Source of the DNA: an uncultured Prevotellaceae bacterium
GTDB taxonomy: Bacteria > Bacteroidota > Bacteroidia > Bacteroidales > Muribaculaceae
Direction: 5' to 3'
Assembly (NCBI GenBank): GCA_947302275.1
Contig: CAMYUW010000006.1
Location: forward strand, 30,736-94,735
Length of the DNA: 64,000 nt
Position 1 is the stretch's first letter. The number at the start of each line of letters is the position of its first letter. Positions 50,969 to 59,954 of the stretch are shown here, piece after piece. The position numbers and the translations under genes are program-made. The notes under the pieces were generated by a model. It ran no database searches. It was given only the letters and a program-made list of their open reading frames with translations, and had not been told where the DNA came from.

Positions 50969-52173
50969 TGTTGATCCAAATACTTGTGTAAAACGTCAAT
51001 GATGTCATGTGCCACATCCCGTTTGGACTTGCATTCGCCCTCGATAGTCTCGCCCTTGTCGGTGAAAATGGTCACCTTGTTGGTATCGACCTGAAAACCG
51101 GCATTTTTGTCACGCATTGAGTTCATAACGATGAAATTCAGGTTTTTACGCTCGAGTTTTCCTTGTGCGTTGACATTCTCGTTGTCGGTTTCTAGAGCGA
51201 ATCCCACGGTTACTTGTCCAGGACGCTTAGATTGTCCCACTGAACGGGCTATGTCGGGATTAGGCGTGAGCTGGATCACCGGATTCTCGGTTTTCTCACG
51301 CTTGATTTTCTTGTCGGCAATATGCTCGACACGATAGTCTGCAACAGCGGCACACAGAATAACAGCGTCACTGTCGGGCAATTCATTCATCACTGCTTCA
51401 TGCATCTCGAGTGCAGTAGTCACATCAATGCGCCTGATGCCGGCATTCTCGGTCTTGAGCGATACAGGGCCTGCGACAAGGGTTACTTGAGCTCCACGGG
51501 AAGCACACTCTTCGGCAAGGGCGAATCCCATCTTACCCGATGAGAAATTGCTGATGTATCTCACTGGGTCAATTTTCTCAACAGTGGGACCGGCGGTGAT
51601 GAGTACACGTTTATCTTTTAAATCCTCATTAACCTTGAAGAAGTTGTCAAGCACCTTGACAATATTCTCGGGCTCTTCCATGCGGCCTTTCCCGATGAGG
51701 TGGCTCGCCAATTCGCCTGCTGTGGGCTCAATGATGTGATTACCGTAGGAACGAAGCAATTCCAAGTTGCGTAATGTGCTGGGATGGCGCATCATATCGA
51801 GGTCCATCGACGGTGCCACAAAAACGGGAGCCTTGGCAGACAAATAGGTAGTTACCAGCATGTTGTCGGCAACGCCATTGGCCATCTTGCCTATGGTTGA
51901 AGCTGTGGCAGGGGCAATAACAAGCGCATCGGCCCATAAACCCAAGTCAACATGGCTGTTCCACTGGCCAGTGTTGGCCGTGAAGAACTCGCTGATGACA
52001 GGCTTGCCGCTCAACGTTGATAGTGTCAAGGGCTGGATGAACTGTTTGGCATTAGGAGTCATAATGACCTGAACCTCTGCACCTGCCTTGACGAGTAGCC
52101 GGGTGAGTGTGGCGCACTTGTAGGCCGCGATACCACCCGTAATGCCTAAAATGATGTGCTTGCCTTTCAACAT
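50965..52173 (-). CDS. coaBC: Bifunctional phosphopantothenoylcysteine decarboxylase / phosphopantothenate-cysteine ligase
   Basis: A 402-residue fused enzyme for two steps of CoA synthesis. CoaC flavoprotein part about 1-180 (GITGGIAAYK, APATASTIGKMANGVADN, PSMDLDMMRHPS); CoaB ligase part about 185-402 (ITAGPTVEKIDPVRYISNFS, AAVADYRV, KIKREKTEN). Another CoA gene, coaE, lies in the neighbouring nusB operon. Confidence 0.95.
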   Translation of the reverse strand: MLKGKHIILGITGGIAAYKCATLTRLLVKAGAEVQVIMTPNAKQFIQPLTLSTLSGKPVISEFFTANTGQWNSHVDLGLWADALVIAPATASTIGKMANGVADNMLVTTYLSAKAPVFVAPSMDLDMMRHPSTLRNLELLRSYGNHIIEPTAGELASHLIGKGRMEEPENIVKVLDNFFKVNEDLKDKRVLITAGPTVEKIDPVRYISNFSSGKMGFALAEECASRGAQVTLVAGPVSLKTENAGIRRIDVTTALEMHEAVMNELPDSDAVILCAAVADYRVEHIADKKIKREKTENPVIQLTPNPDIARSVGQSKRPGQVTVGFALETDNENVNAQGKLERKNLNFIVMNSMRDKNAGFQVDTNKVTIFTDKGETIEGECKSKRDVAHDIIDVLHKYLDQQ

Positions 52174-52195
52174 GATGAGTCAGTCGGTAAGGTGA

Positions 52196-52978
52196 TTATT
52201 TTTTCTTGTATTGGATATACAACTTGGTAATAACCTGCTTGGTGTTCTCAGCAAAGTCACTCTTCATCATCCAGTCATAGTATCCGAAGTCGAGTTTAGT
52301 GAACACTTCTTCGACGGTCTTGCCCCTGTGCTTGCCGAAGTTGAATACGGGCTGTTTCTGCTCATTATAAATAATTCGGCCTGCAAGATCTACGTTGCGG
52401 TTGTGGGTCGAGTATTGAGACAGAAAATCCACATCGTTTTTCAAGGGCTCGGCATCGTTGGCATAGTGGTCGAGCTGGGCCTTCAAGACCTCAAGTGTCG
52501 TCTTGGCATCGTCAGCGGCCGAGTGGTGATTCTCCATCGGATGGCCGCAGTAGAAAATGCAAGCAGCCTCCAGGTCACGTTTTTCCCGCTTGTGGTAGAT
52601 GGTCTGCACATCAATGAACTTGTGCTGGCTGGGATCAAAATTGATACCTGCCTTGCTCATCTCCTGTGCCAGCAACGGAATGTCAAAATGGTTGCTGTTG
52701 AAACCAGCGATGTCACTTCCTTCAAACACACGTGCGATTTCATGTGCGCGCTGTTTGAAGGTGGGCTCGCCCTCAAGCATCTCGTTGGTGATGTGATGCA
52801 CATCGATGGCCTGTTGCGGAATCACCTTCTCGGGGTTGAAACGGAAAGTCCTGCTCTCTTCCTGTCCATTAGGATATACCTTGACATACGAGAGCTCGAT
52901 GATGCGGTCCTCGGTGATGTTGAGCCCCGTAGATTCCAGGTCAAAGACAACAAGGGGTCTTTTCAGGTTCAGTTCCAT
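52196..52978 (-). CDS. 3'-5' exonuclease (DnaQ-like, DEDDh)
   Basis: A 260-residue protein. Exonuclease residues: Asp13 and Glu15 in VFDLESTGLN, Asp99 in SNHFDIPLL, His152 and Asp157 in HHSAADDAKTT. The C-terminal 55 residues (FNFGKHRGKTVEEV onward) resemble the DUF3820-type module often fused to such nucleases. It follows dnaN by 10 nt, so a proofreading or repair role with the beta clamp is likely, an inference. Confidence 0.9.
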   Translation of the reverse strand: MELNLKRPLVVFDLESTGLNITEDRIIELSYVKVYPNGQEESRTFRFNPEKVIPQQAIDVHHITNEMLEGEPTFKQRAHEIARVFEGSDIAGFNSNHFDIPLLAQEMSKAGINFDPSQHKFIDVQTIYHKREKRDLEAACIFYCGHPMENHHSAADDAKTTLEVLKAQLDHYANDAEPLKNDVDFLSQYSTHNRNVDLAGRIIYNEQKQPVFNFGKHRGKTVEEVFTKLDFGYYDWMMKSDFAENTKQVITKLYIQYKKK

Positions 52979-52988
52979 ATCGGGCCTA

Positions 52989-54107
52989 TTAGATCATCAT
53001 GGGCATCTGCAGGACGATGAGATCCTCACCGGCTTTCTGCTCACTGGGGACAAACACACCTGCACGTGCGGGATCGAGCAACTTGAGGAATACACCGTCA
53101 GAGTCGATGTTGCTGACTACGTCGATAATGTCAGCGCTCTTGAATCCGATGTTCATGGGCTCACCATTGTATTCGCAGTTGATAGTCTCCTCGGCAGCGG
53201 TTGAGTGGTCCACGTCCTGGGCAGTGAGCACGACATGGTCGGCGCTTAGGTCAAGACGCACCAGTCCACCAACGTTGGCAAACACAGCCACACGTCTCAC
53301 AGCGTTCAACAATGTCTGTCTGTCAACGGCCATGGTGTAGGGGTTATCCTCGGGGATTACCGAGTTGTAATTGGGATATCGTCCGTTAATGAATCTGCAC
53401 GAGAGCTGGAAATCCGAGTTCTCGAATGTGGCGCTGTTCTCATCAACAGTGATGCTGATGGGATCCTCACTATTGCGGTCAATGATGCTGGCAAGGATAG
53501 CGGCAGGCTTGGACGGGAGAATGAAATTACGCTCAAAGTCAGGCTTCACGTCGGTCTGGCGATAACGCACGAGCTTGTGGGAATCACTGGCAACATAGAC
53601 AATCATATCGGGATGGATGTCCCAATAGATACCAGTGAACTGAGGGTGCATATCATCGTTACCAACTGCAAACAGGGTATGACCGATGCCGGCAGCAATG
53701 TTTTTGGCAGGCAGTGAGAACTGCTTTACACCATTAGCATTGGCAGCCTTTTCGGGGAAATCGTCACCATTGAGTGCCATCGCATCATAGTAACCGTTGA
53801 TATAGGTGACCTTGACAGCAAGTGTCTCGTCATTGATTTCAAAGGTCAGTGCGGTGTCGGGCAACTCCTTGAGTGAGTTGATGGTTCGCTTGACATCGAT
53901 AGCAAACTTTCCGGTACCTTCCACATTTTGCACCTCAATGTTAGTGGTCAGTCGAGTCTCCATATCGCTACCGGTGACAACCAGTCGATCACTTTGCAGC
54001 TCAAACAGGAAATTGTCAAGAATTGCGTAGGCGTTCTTGTTGCTAACCACTTTGCTCACGGCGTTCAGCCTGCTCAGCAATAATTTACTTTGGACGTTGA
54101 ATTTCAT
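52989..54107 (-). CDS. dnaN: DNA polymerase III beta subunit (sliding clamp)
   Basis: 372 residues with three clamp domains of about 120 each. N-terminal MKFNVQSKLLLSRLNAVSKVV, central LRQ-type VASDSHKLVRYRQTD and the C-terminal VLQMPMMI are diagnostic. First gene of a six-gene unit. On the minus strand a TAAATTTG box (54168-54161) lies about 50 nt upstream, with CTG in place of TTG at 19 nt. Confidence 0.96.
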   Translation of the reverse strand: MKFNVQSKLLLSRLNAVSKVVSNKNAYAILDNFLFELQSDRLVVTGSDMETRLTTNIEVQNVEGTGKFAIDVKRTINSLKELPDTALTFEINDETLAVKVTYINGYYDAMALNGDDFPEKAANANGVKQFSLPAKNIAAGIGHTLFAVGNDDMHPQFTGIYWDIHPDMIVYVASDSHKLVRYRQTDVKPDFERNFILPSKPAAILASIIDRNSEDPISITVDENSATFENSDFQLSCRFINGRYPNYNSVIPEDNPYTMAVDRQTLLNAVRRVAVFANVGGLVRLDLSADHVVLTAQDVDHSTAAEETINCEYNGEPMNIGFKSADIIDVVSNIDSDGVFLKLLDPARAGVFVPSEQKAGEDLIVLQMPMMI

Positions 54108-54212
54108 ACAGTTATGTCTCTTTATCTAGTGATTAATTTTTTGTTTTCTCTTTTAACCTACAAATTTAGTGATTTTTTCTCTAATAACAGTGGCGTTGTT
54201 AATAAAAAAAAC

Positions 54213-54252
54213 GAAAAAAAGCGCTATCGATTGCCCCGATAACGCTTTTTAA
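54213..54252 (-). terminator. Terminator between the thioredoxin-fold gene and dnaN
   Basis: AAAAAGCG-TATCG...CGATA-CGCTTTTT arms with T runs on the minus strand. A second imperfect hairpin (14-nt arms, two mismatches) lies just upstream in the same 3' region at 54283-54319. Confidence 0.75.
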
Positions 54253-54336
54253 GGATTTTCACCAATATTGAAACATACGTCGGCCAGTTTCCTTGTGTTG
54301 TTGAAACAAGTAAACCGGCTAGGCCCTAAACGATGA

Positions 54337-55386
54337 TCAAATGCCTAACAGCAACTCGATGATCTCTGTTACATCGTTGATGTTGACAAGGCCATCGCCG
54401 TCAACGTCGGCATTGGCAATGTTGATTAAGGTTGAATCATCAGATAGCAGGTAGTCGATGAGTAATGTGACATCATCAATCGTGATGCTGCTGTCGTCAT
54501 CCACATCCCCGGGTATGGCAGCTTTATAGTCATTGATATAGGCCCTGTTGGCATTGATTGCCTTGCGGTTGTTCTTGTTGACAACAACGGCAATCACGTG
54601 CAGGTTGTCCTTGTTCTGAATGAGTGCGGGCTTAGGAAGGCTGCTGAGCGTGATAGTATAGTTAAACGAATAGTCTTCATAGGCAACAATGCTTGACGGA
54701 AGACTGCCTGATATTACACCGCTTGCACCGATCAACACATCATTGAAGTGGTAATTCATGACGGTTAACGGTTTTTGCACCCATTCTCCCAGATATGGGT
54801 CATTAGTGTAGTAAGAGTAGCCCGAGTAATAATTGCTCTGATTCCAGCCTGATCCACTGCCATACAGGTCATCGGCAATTAGCATCACTTCAATAGCATA
54901 TTTGCCACTCTCGTCATCGATGGTGAAATAACTGTTTATATCAACTGAGATGGCTGTTTTTTCAGCGCTGGTCCATCGGGCTTTCACGTCTATTCCTGCT
55001 ATCGCCTCAAGTGCCGCAAACTGTTCCATCGCGGCAACAATGGCACCGGTAGTGGTATTGCTGTATCCATACAGGGGGTCAACCTCTGATGTCCTCTCGA
55101 TAAAGGCCGAGGGGTATCCATAAATGTTGTTGGGAAACTTGTTGCTGCTCATGATTTCCATGGCATCATCATTGTGGTAGGCAACACCGATGAAATCGTC
55201 ACCGTAAGTTTCTCTCAATAATTCCATGCCCACGATGCCACGGACACACCATCCGCACCATGTGCCTGTGTATTCTTCGATAAGAGGGCGATGAATGGGT
55301 GTTCTGGCTTCATTGAGGCTGCTGGCAACGGCTGTGATTGTCATCAGCGCGGCCGCAAGTGTAATAATAGATTTTTTGTTTACCAT
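54337..55386 (-). CDS. Omp28-like thioredoxin-fold surface protein with dockerin-like tail
   Basis: A 349-residue exported protein. After a signal peptide (about 1-22), a thioredoxin-like domain carries Cys44 and Cys47 in EYTGTWCGWCVRG, as in Omp28-related proteins. A beta-rich middle (about 130-280) is followed by two dockerin-like repeats at about 288-349 with loops DVDDDSSIT and DVDGDGLVN and helices DVTLLIDYLL and DVTEIIELLL. A redox or chaperone role outside the cell is inferred from the CxxC. Confidence 0.85.
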   Translation of the reverse strand: MVNKKSIITLAAALMTITAVASSLNEARTPIHRPLIEEYTGTWCGWCVRGIVGMELLRETYGDDFIGVAYHNDDAMEIMSSNKFPNNIYGYPSAFIERTSEVDPLYGYSNTTTGAIVAAMEQFAALEAIAGIDVKARWTSAEKTAISVDINSYFTIDDESGKYAIEVMLIADDLYGSGSGWNQSNYYSGYSYYTNDPYLGEWVQKPLTVMNYHFNDVLIGASGVISGSLPSSIVAYEDYSFNYTITLSSLPKPALIQNKDNLHVIAVVVNKNNRKAINANRAYINDYKAAIPGDVDDDSSITIDDVTLLIDYLLSDDSTLINIANADVDGDGLVNINDVTEIIELLLGI

Positions 55387-55412
55387 ACAGATTATTCTAA
55401 ATGATTAAAAAA

Positions 55413-55459
55413 ACAGCGTTAATGACTATAATGACTATAGTTGAGGCCATTAACGCTGT
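55413..55459 (-). terminator. Terminator of the DUF1015 gene
   Basis: Perfect 12-bp arms ACAGCGTTAATG and CATTAACGCTGT with T7 on the minus strand. The loop contains a direct repeat ATGACTATA. Confidence 0.85.
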
Positions 55460-55483
55460 GAAAACTCATGTTTTGTGAAAGAA

Positions 55484-56728
55484 TTAGTCTAACTTGTGGA
55501 TGATGAGACCTGAGCGCAGCTTGGGCTCAAACCAGGTGGCCTTGGGAGGCATGATCTTGCCGCTGTCGGCAATGTCGATGATCTGCTTCATGGTCACGGG
55601 ATAGAGGGCCAGAGCCATCTTCATCTCGCCACTGTCAACACGACGTTTCAGCTCGCCCAAGCCGCGGATACCGCCAACGAAGTCGATGCGCTTGTCGGTA
55701 CGCAGGTCGGTGATGCCCAGGATGTCGCGCAGGATGTAATCGCTGCTGATGGTCACGTCGAGCACGCCGATGGGGTCGTTGTCGTCATAAGTGCCTTCCT
55801 TGGCAGTCAGTGAGTACCACTTGCCGCCCAGGTACAGCGAGAAGTTGTGCAGCTTGGCGGGCTTGTAGATTTCGGTGCCCTTTTCCTCGACGATGAACTT
55901 GTCGGCGAGCTTCTCGAGGAACTGCTCCTCGGTGTTGCCGTTCAGGTCAACAACCACGCGGTTGTAATCCATCACCTTGAGGTGTGACTGGGGGAAGCAT
56001 ACTGCGAGCAGGTAGTTGTATTCCTCAGTGCCATTGTGGTTGGGATCAGCCTTAGCTTTCTCTTCGCCCACATGAGCGGCAGCAGCGGTACGGTGGTGGC
56101 CGTCAGCGATATAGAGATAGGGGATTTCACCGAATTCCTTGGTGATGGTGTCGATGGTCTCCTTATCTTTGATTACCCACAGCGTGTGTCCGATACCATC
56201 TTCGCTCACGAAGTCATACTCGGGTTGGGTCTGTGCGGTGCGGTCGATGATCTCCTCGAGCGTCTTGTTATCGGGGAATGCCAGGAATACCGGTTCGATG
56301 TTGGCATTGTTGATCTCGATGTGGTGCATGCGGTCAGCTTCTTTCTCTCGACGGGTAAGCTCATGCTTCTTGATGCGGCCCGTGAGGTAATCCTCAACAC
56401 TGGCGCCAACAACAAATCCGTACTGGGTGCGGCCATCCATAGTCTGGGCATAGATGTAGTAGCAGTCCTGATTGTCCTGAATCAGCCAACCCTTATCCTG
56501 GAACTTCTTGAAGTTCTCAACGGCCTTGTCATAGACCTTGGGCTCGTGCTCGCCAGTGCCGGGTTCGAAATCGATTTCGGGCTTAATGATGTGATAAAGA
56601 CACATTTCGTTGTCGCCAGCCTCGGCGCGTGCCTCTTCGCTGGAGAGGACATCGTAGGGCTTAGAAGCTACTTTCTCTACATACTGTTTGGGTGGTCTCA
56701 CGCCACGGAACGGTTTTACTTTAGCCAT
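55484..56728 (-). CDS. DUF1015 protein
   Basis: A 414-residue cytoplasmic protein. VKPFRGVRPPKQYVEKVASKPYDVLSSEEA-type opening and IADGHHRTAAA in the middle (about 208-218) are diagnostic of DUF1015. Codon use is strongly GC-ending, a sign of high expression. The biochemical function is not established; a link to serine metabolism has been proposed for some members. It lies 54 nt after the Fur-family gene. Confidence 0.9.
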   Translation of the reverse strand: MAKVKPFRGVRPPKQYVEKVASKPYDVLSSEEARAEAGDNEMCLYHIIKPEIDFEPGTGEHEPKVYDKAVENFKKFQDKGWLIQDNQDCYYIYAQTMDGRTQYGFVVGASVEDYLTGRIKKHELTRREKEADRMHHIEINNANIEPVFLAFPDNKTLEEIIDRTAQTQPEYDFVSEDGIGHTLWVIKDKETIDTITKEFGEIPYLYIADGHHRTAAAAHVGEEKAKADPNHNGTEEYNYLLAVCFPQSHLKVMDYNRVVVDLNGNTEEQFLEKLADKFIVEEKGTEIYKPAKLHNFSLYLGGKWYSLTAKEGTYDDNDPIGVLDVTISSDYILRDILGITDLRTDKRIDFVGGIRGLGELKRRVDSGEMKMALALYPVTMKQIIDIADSGKIMPPKATWFEPKLRSGLIIHKLD

Positions 56729-56782
56729 GATAAATTAACGGTTTTAAAAGTGTTAAAAAGGTTTTTTATAAAAAAGTTGTTA

Positions 56783-57280
56783 CTAGCGTTTGTTAGTCAT
56801 CTCGTTTTTCACGCGCTTCAATTTGCGGGCACACGTGCTGCACGTTCCATAGACATACAGGCTGTAGTGGTCAGTATTGAAGGCGTTGAAACGCCGTGCA
56901 TTCATGAAGGCTGCGAAGTTGGGATCTCTCACTTCCTTGACTTTGCCGCAATTGGTACAGATCAAGTGGGTGTGGGGCAGGGTGATGCGTTCATACTGTG
57001 CCTGCATGCCCTCAAACACATGACGTCTTAACATCTTGGCCTCGATAAGCAGTTCAACGGTGTTATATACTGTAGAACGGCTCACACGAAATCCATCCTC
57101 ATCAATCATCTGCTGCAATTCCTCGATGGTGAAGTGTCCGTTGACATTCATAATGCGGTTCAGTATGGCATATCGCTCGGTGGTCCTGCGCATGCCATGT
57201 TGGTCCAGATAGTCACTGAACTTGCGCACAACGGGGTTATTGCTGTTGGCAAAATCTTCGATATTTGGGATGGTTTTCAT
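56783..57280 (-). CDS. Fur-family transcriptional regulator
   Basis: 165 residues from the ATG at 57280. A longer reading to 57319 would start upstream of the promoter -7 box and is rejected. Winged-helix domain about 15-95 with STVYNTVELLIEAKML as recognition region; dimerisation domain with a structural zinc site Cys108, Cys111, Cys147, Cys150 and sensing-site histidines His103, His105, His138. It could be Fur, PerR or Zur; the sequence alone does not settle it. Confidence 0.88.
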   Translation of the reverse strand: MKTIPNIEDFANSNNPVVRKFSDYLDQHGMRRTTERYAILNRIMNVNGHFTIEELQQMIDEDGFRVSRSTVYNTVELLIEAKMLRRHVFEGMQAQYERITLPHTHLICTNCGKVKEVRDPNFAAFMNARRFNAFNTDHYSLYVYGTCSTCARKLKRVKNEMTNKR

Positions 57281-57288
57281 CGAATTGA

Positions 57289-57320
57289 CAAAAGTACTAT
57301 GTTTTTTGCAATCGAGCAAA
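57289..57320 (-). promoter_or_regulatory. Consensus promoter of the Fur-family gene
   Basis: Minus strand TTTG (57320-57317), 20 nt, TACTTTTG (57296-57289). The leader to the ATG at 57280 would be only a few nucleotides. Confidence 0.65.
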
Positions 57321-57343
57321 GAATTGCGGCAAGAAAAATAATC

Positions 57344-57994
57344 TCATTTTCGGGGACAATTCACCGTCTGTTCGACACTCAATTGACACACGGCATCAAT
57401 GGTCAAGTCACTCAACTCGCTGACAACTTCACGGCTCAAGGTGGTTGCTACACCGATGACCCTCGCTCCTGATGCGCGGCCTGCCAGAAGCCCATTGCGT
57501 GAATCCTCCAGCACAATGCAGTCCTTGATGTCCAAACCAAGTTTTTGGGCTCCCATTATGAAGCAGTCAGGATCAGGCTTGGCCTTGGTCACCATATCAC
57601 CCGTAATGATGTAACTGAACAGAGATGGGAACTCGGGGTATTGGCTATAAAGCGACTGCATTTTCGTTCGGTCGCTAGACGTGACTATCGCCATTGGTAT
57701 TCCAGCCTCCTGGAGTCGCTTGATATAGTCGATTGCCCCAGGAAAGAACTCATACTTCATGTCACGTTCAAAGTCCGAGAGCCGTTGAAGAATCAGCTGA
57801 CGCACGTTGTCATCTGAAAAGAATTTAAGGATGCGGCTCAAATGGAACCCCTTGATGTAACTGGCGAAGTTGTCAATACCCGTGGGGTACTCTTTTTCTA
57901 TATTTTCCCAGAAAATGGAATATTGTCCTTCGCTGTCAAGCAGCACGCCGTCCAAGTCAAAAAGCACGCCGCATTTCTTTATGATTTCGCTCAT
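57344..57994 (-). CDS. HAD-superfamily hydrolase (beta-phosphoglucomutase-like)
   Basis: About 216 residues from the ATG at 57994. Motif I is GVLFDLDGVLLDSEG, motif II AIVTSSDRTK, motif III/IV KPDPDCFIMGAQKLG and CIVLEDSRNGL. This matches HAD-IA phosphatases or beta-phosphoglucomutases. The upstream extension to 58045 has no family similarity. It precedes the Fur-family gene; 24 nt separate its end from that gene's -33 box. Substrate unknown. Confidence 0.87.
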   Translation of the reverse strand: MSEIIKKCGVLFDLDGVLLDSEGQYSIFWENIEKEYPTGIDNFASYIKGFHLSRILKFFSDDNVRQLILQRLSDFERDMKYEFFPGAIDYIKRLQEAGIPMAIVTSSDRTKMQSLYSQYPEFPSLFSYIITGDMVTKAKPDPDCFIMGAQKLGLDIKDCIVLEDSRNGLLAGRASGARVIGVATTLSREVVSELSDLTIDAVCQLSVEQTVNCPRK

Positions 57995-58080
57995 GAAAGT
58001 TATATCGTGATGAATTAAGTTGCAAATGTACTGTAAATAGCCCAAATTTCACTAATTTTGTGGCATAAAATATCAAGACT

Positions 58081-59652
58081 ATGATTCGAGAGCTTCAATT
58101 ACGTGTCAGTCCGCGCACGGCGGCATCGATGAGTGAGATTATCCGCCACCTTGACAAGTATAATGACATACCAGCCCAGAGTGTCCACGGTGTTAGGGTA
58201 TTGAAACGATCCATCGACGCTCGCCAGCGCCAGGTGGTGGTTAACCTGAAGGTGCGGGTCTATATAGACGAACCGATGGCTCAGGACTATCTGGTACCGC
58301 CCATCGAGTATAATGCTGTGGACGGTAAGCATCAGGCGATTGTTGTCGGCATGGGGCCTGGAGGCTTGTTTGCCGCGCTGAGACTCATTGAATTAGGTAT
58401 CAAGCCCATTGTGATTGAGCGTGGTAAGGATGTGATGAAACGCCGCGTTGATGCCTCACGCATTCAGCGAGAAGGCATTGTGGATCCAGAGAGCAACTAC
58501 TGCTTTGGCGAGGGTGGGGCAGGCGCTTACAGCGACGGCAAACTCTATACCCGCAGCAAGAAGCGCGGCTCGGTGGAGCGAGTCTTGGGCATCTTTGTGC
58601 AGCATGGGGCGCGTGAGGATATCCTTATTGACGCTCATCCTCACATTGGAAGCGACAAGTTGCCGGGGGTCATTAAAGCGATGCGTGAGACCATCCTGCG
58701 TTGTGGTGGAGAAGTTCATTTTGAGACCCGCGTGACCAGACTCATCGTTGAGGATGACACGGTTACAGGAGTTGAAACGGCTGCAGGTGAGACATTCTCA
58801 GGACCTGTTATTCTGGCGACGGGTCACTCGGCACGTGACGTGTATCAGATGCTCTATGACAGTGATATTACTATCGAGGCCAAGGGCATAGCCGTGGGTG
58901 TGCGTTTGGAACACCCACAACGCATCATCGATCAAATCCAGTATCACAGTGTGTTGGGCCGTGGTGATTATCTACCTGCCGCCGAGTATAATTTTGTCAC
59001 CCAAGTGGATCATCGTGGAGTTTATTCCTTCTGTATGTGTCCAGGTGGTTTTGTTGTGCCTGCCGTGAGTGAGCCTGATGGTTTGGTGGTAAATGGTATG
59101 TCCCCTAGTAACCGTGGCTCACATTGGGCTAACTCGGGAAAGGTGGTGGAATTACATCCAGAAGACCTTCCTGACCAATATAAGAAATACGGCGTGTTGT
59201 CGATGATGTATTTCCAGAAGGATATGGAACGCCGCGCCTTTGCCGAGGCAGGTAACACGCTGATTGCAGGTGCGCAACGCATGAAGGACTTTGTGGATGG
59301 CAAACCTTCACGCAATATTCCGCCCTCCTCTTATTTGCCCGGTGTGCAGCCATCGCGGCTTGACTTGTGGATGCCGCGTTTTGTCGCCAACCGTCTTCGC
59401 AAGGGCTTTAAGGTCTTTGGGCAAAATGCCCGTGGTTTCTTAACCAACGATGCCATCGTCATCGGCGTTGAGACCCGCACTTCATCACCTTTGCGCATCC
59501 CCCGTGATCTCACTTTGCTCCACCATGTTGCTCTCAGGGGCTTATATCCCTGTGGAGAGGGCGCAGGTTACGCAGGTGGCATCGTCTCCAGTGCCATCGA
59601 TGGAGAACGCTGTGCCGAGGCCCTCGCCACCACCGTATTTCACGCTAAGTAG
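58081..59652 (+). CDS. FAD-dependent oxidoreductase (COG2509-like)
   Basis: A 523-residue cytoplasmic flavoprotein. An N-terminal domain (about 1-80) precedes the dinucleotide motif VVGMGPGGLFAALRL (about 88-102), then CFGEGGAGAYSDGKLYTR, ILATGHSARDVY and a C-terminal GEGAGYAGGIVSSAIDGERCAEA. This is the uncharacterised FAD-dependent dehydrogenase family related to HI0933/YhiN. A TAATTTTG box (58053-58060) lies 20 nt upstream. Its last codons and stop lie at the edge of an intergenic repeat. Confidence 0.9.
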   Translation: MIRELQLRVSPRTAASMSEIIRHLDKYNDIPAQSVHGVRVLKRSIDARQRQVVVNLKVRVYIDEPMAQDYLVPPIEYNAVDGKHQAIVVGMGPGGLFAALRLIELGIKPIVIERGKDVMKRRVDASRIQREGIVDPESNYCFGEGGAGAYSDGKLYTRSKKRGSVERVLGIFVQHGAREDILIDAHPHIGSDKLPGVIKAMRETILRCGGEVHFETRVTRLIVEDDTVTGVETAAGETFSGPVILATGHSARDVYQMLYDSDITIEAKGIAVGVRLEHPQRIIDQIQYHSVLGRGDYLPAAEYNFVTQVDHRGVYSFCMCPGGFVVPAVSEPDGLVVNGMSPSNRGSHWANSGKVVELHPEDLPDQYKKYGVLSMMYFQKDMERRAFAEAGNTLIAGAQRMKDFVDGKPSRNIPPSSYLPGVQPSRLDLWMPRFVANRLRKGFKVFGQNARGFLTNDAIVIGVETRTSSPLRIPRDLTLLHHVALRGLYPCGEGAGYAGGIVSSAIDGERCAEALATTVFHAK

Positions 59653-59904
59653 CAAAGCCACTAAGTATTTTATTATTGCTCGCTGTTTGATTCATTCCGG
59701 CCGATAAAGAAAAGAAGACAAGAAAGACAACAAGAACAAGTTTTTATATTATTTGATAATCAATAAATTTGTGCTCCTTGTCTTTCTTGTCTTCAATATT
59801 GCACCACGCTGGATAGCATAGTATTTATTGTATTTATTGTACTTATTGTCTTCTTATTTTCCATGCGCAGGGGCCTCACGCAAAGACACTAAGTATTTTA
59901 TTAT
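59652..59904. repeat. Intergenic repeat cluster (direct, inverted and tandem repeats)
   Basis: A 25-bp direct repeat, GCAAAG(C/A)CACTAAG plus TATTTTATTAT, occurs at 59652-59676 and 59880-59904 with one mismatch. Between them is a perfect 17-bp inverted repeat (59714-59730 and 59778-59794, GAAGACAAGAAAGACAA and complement) and three tandem 9-mers TATTTATTG/TATTTATTG/TACTTATTG (59822-59848). The whole 300-bp gap holds no credible gene. It could be a MITE-like remnant or a dispersed Bacteroidales intergenic repeat. Confidence 0.65.
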
Positions 59905-59954
59905 CAAATTTCATGATGACACTCCCTCTATTGTTGCTCGTTATCCAGCGAGCA

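Noticed and set aside
56036..57031. 331-codon plus-strand frame across DUF1015 and the Fur-family gene
   Set aside because: It spans two well-supported opposite-strand genes and their gap; composition is typical of an antisense frame.
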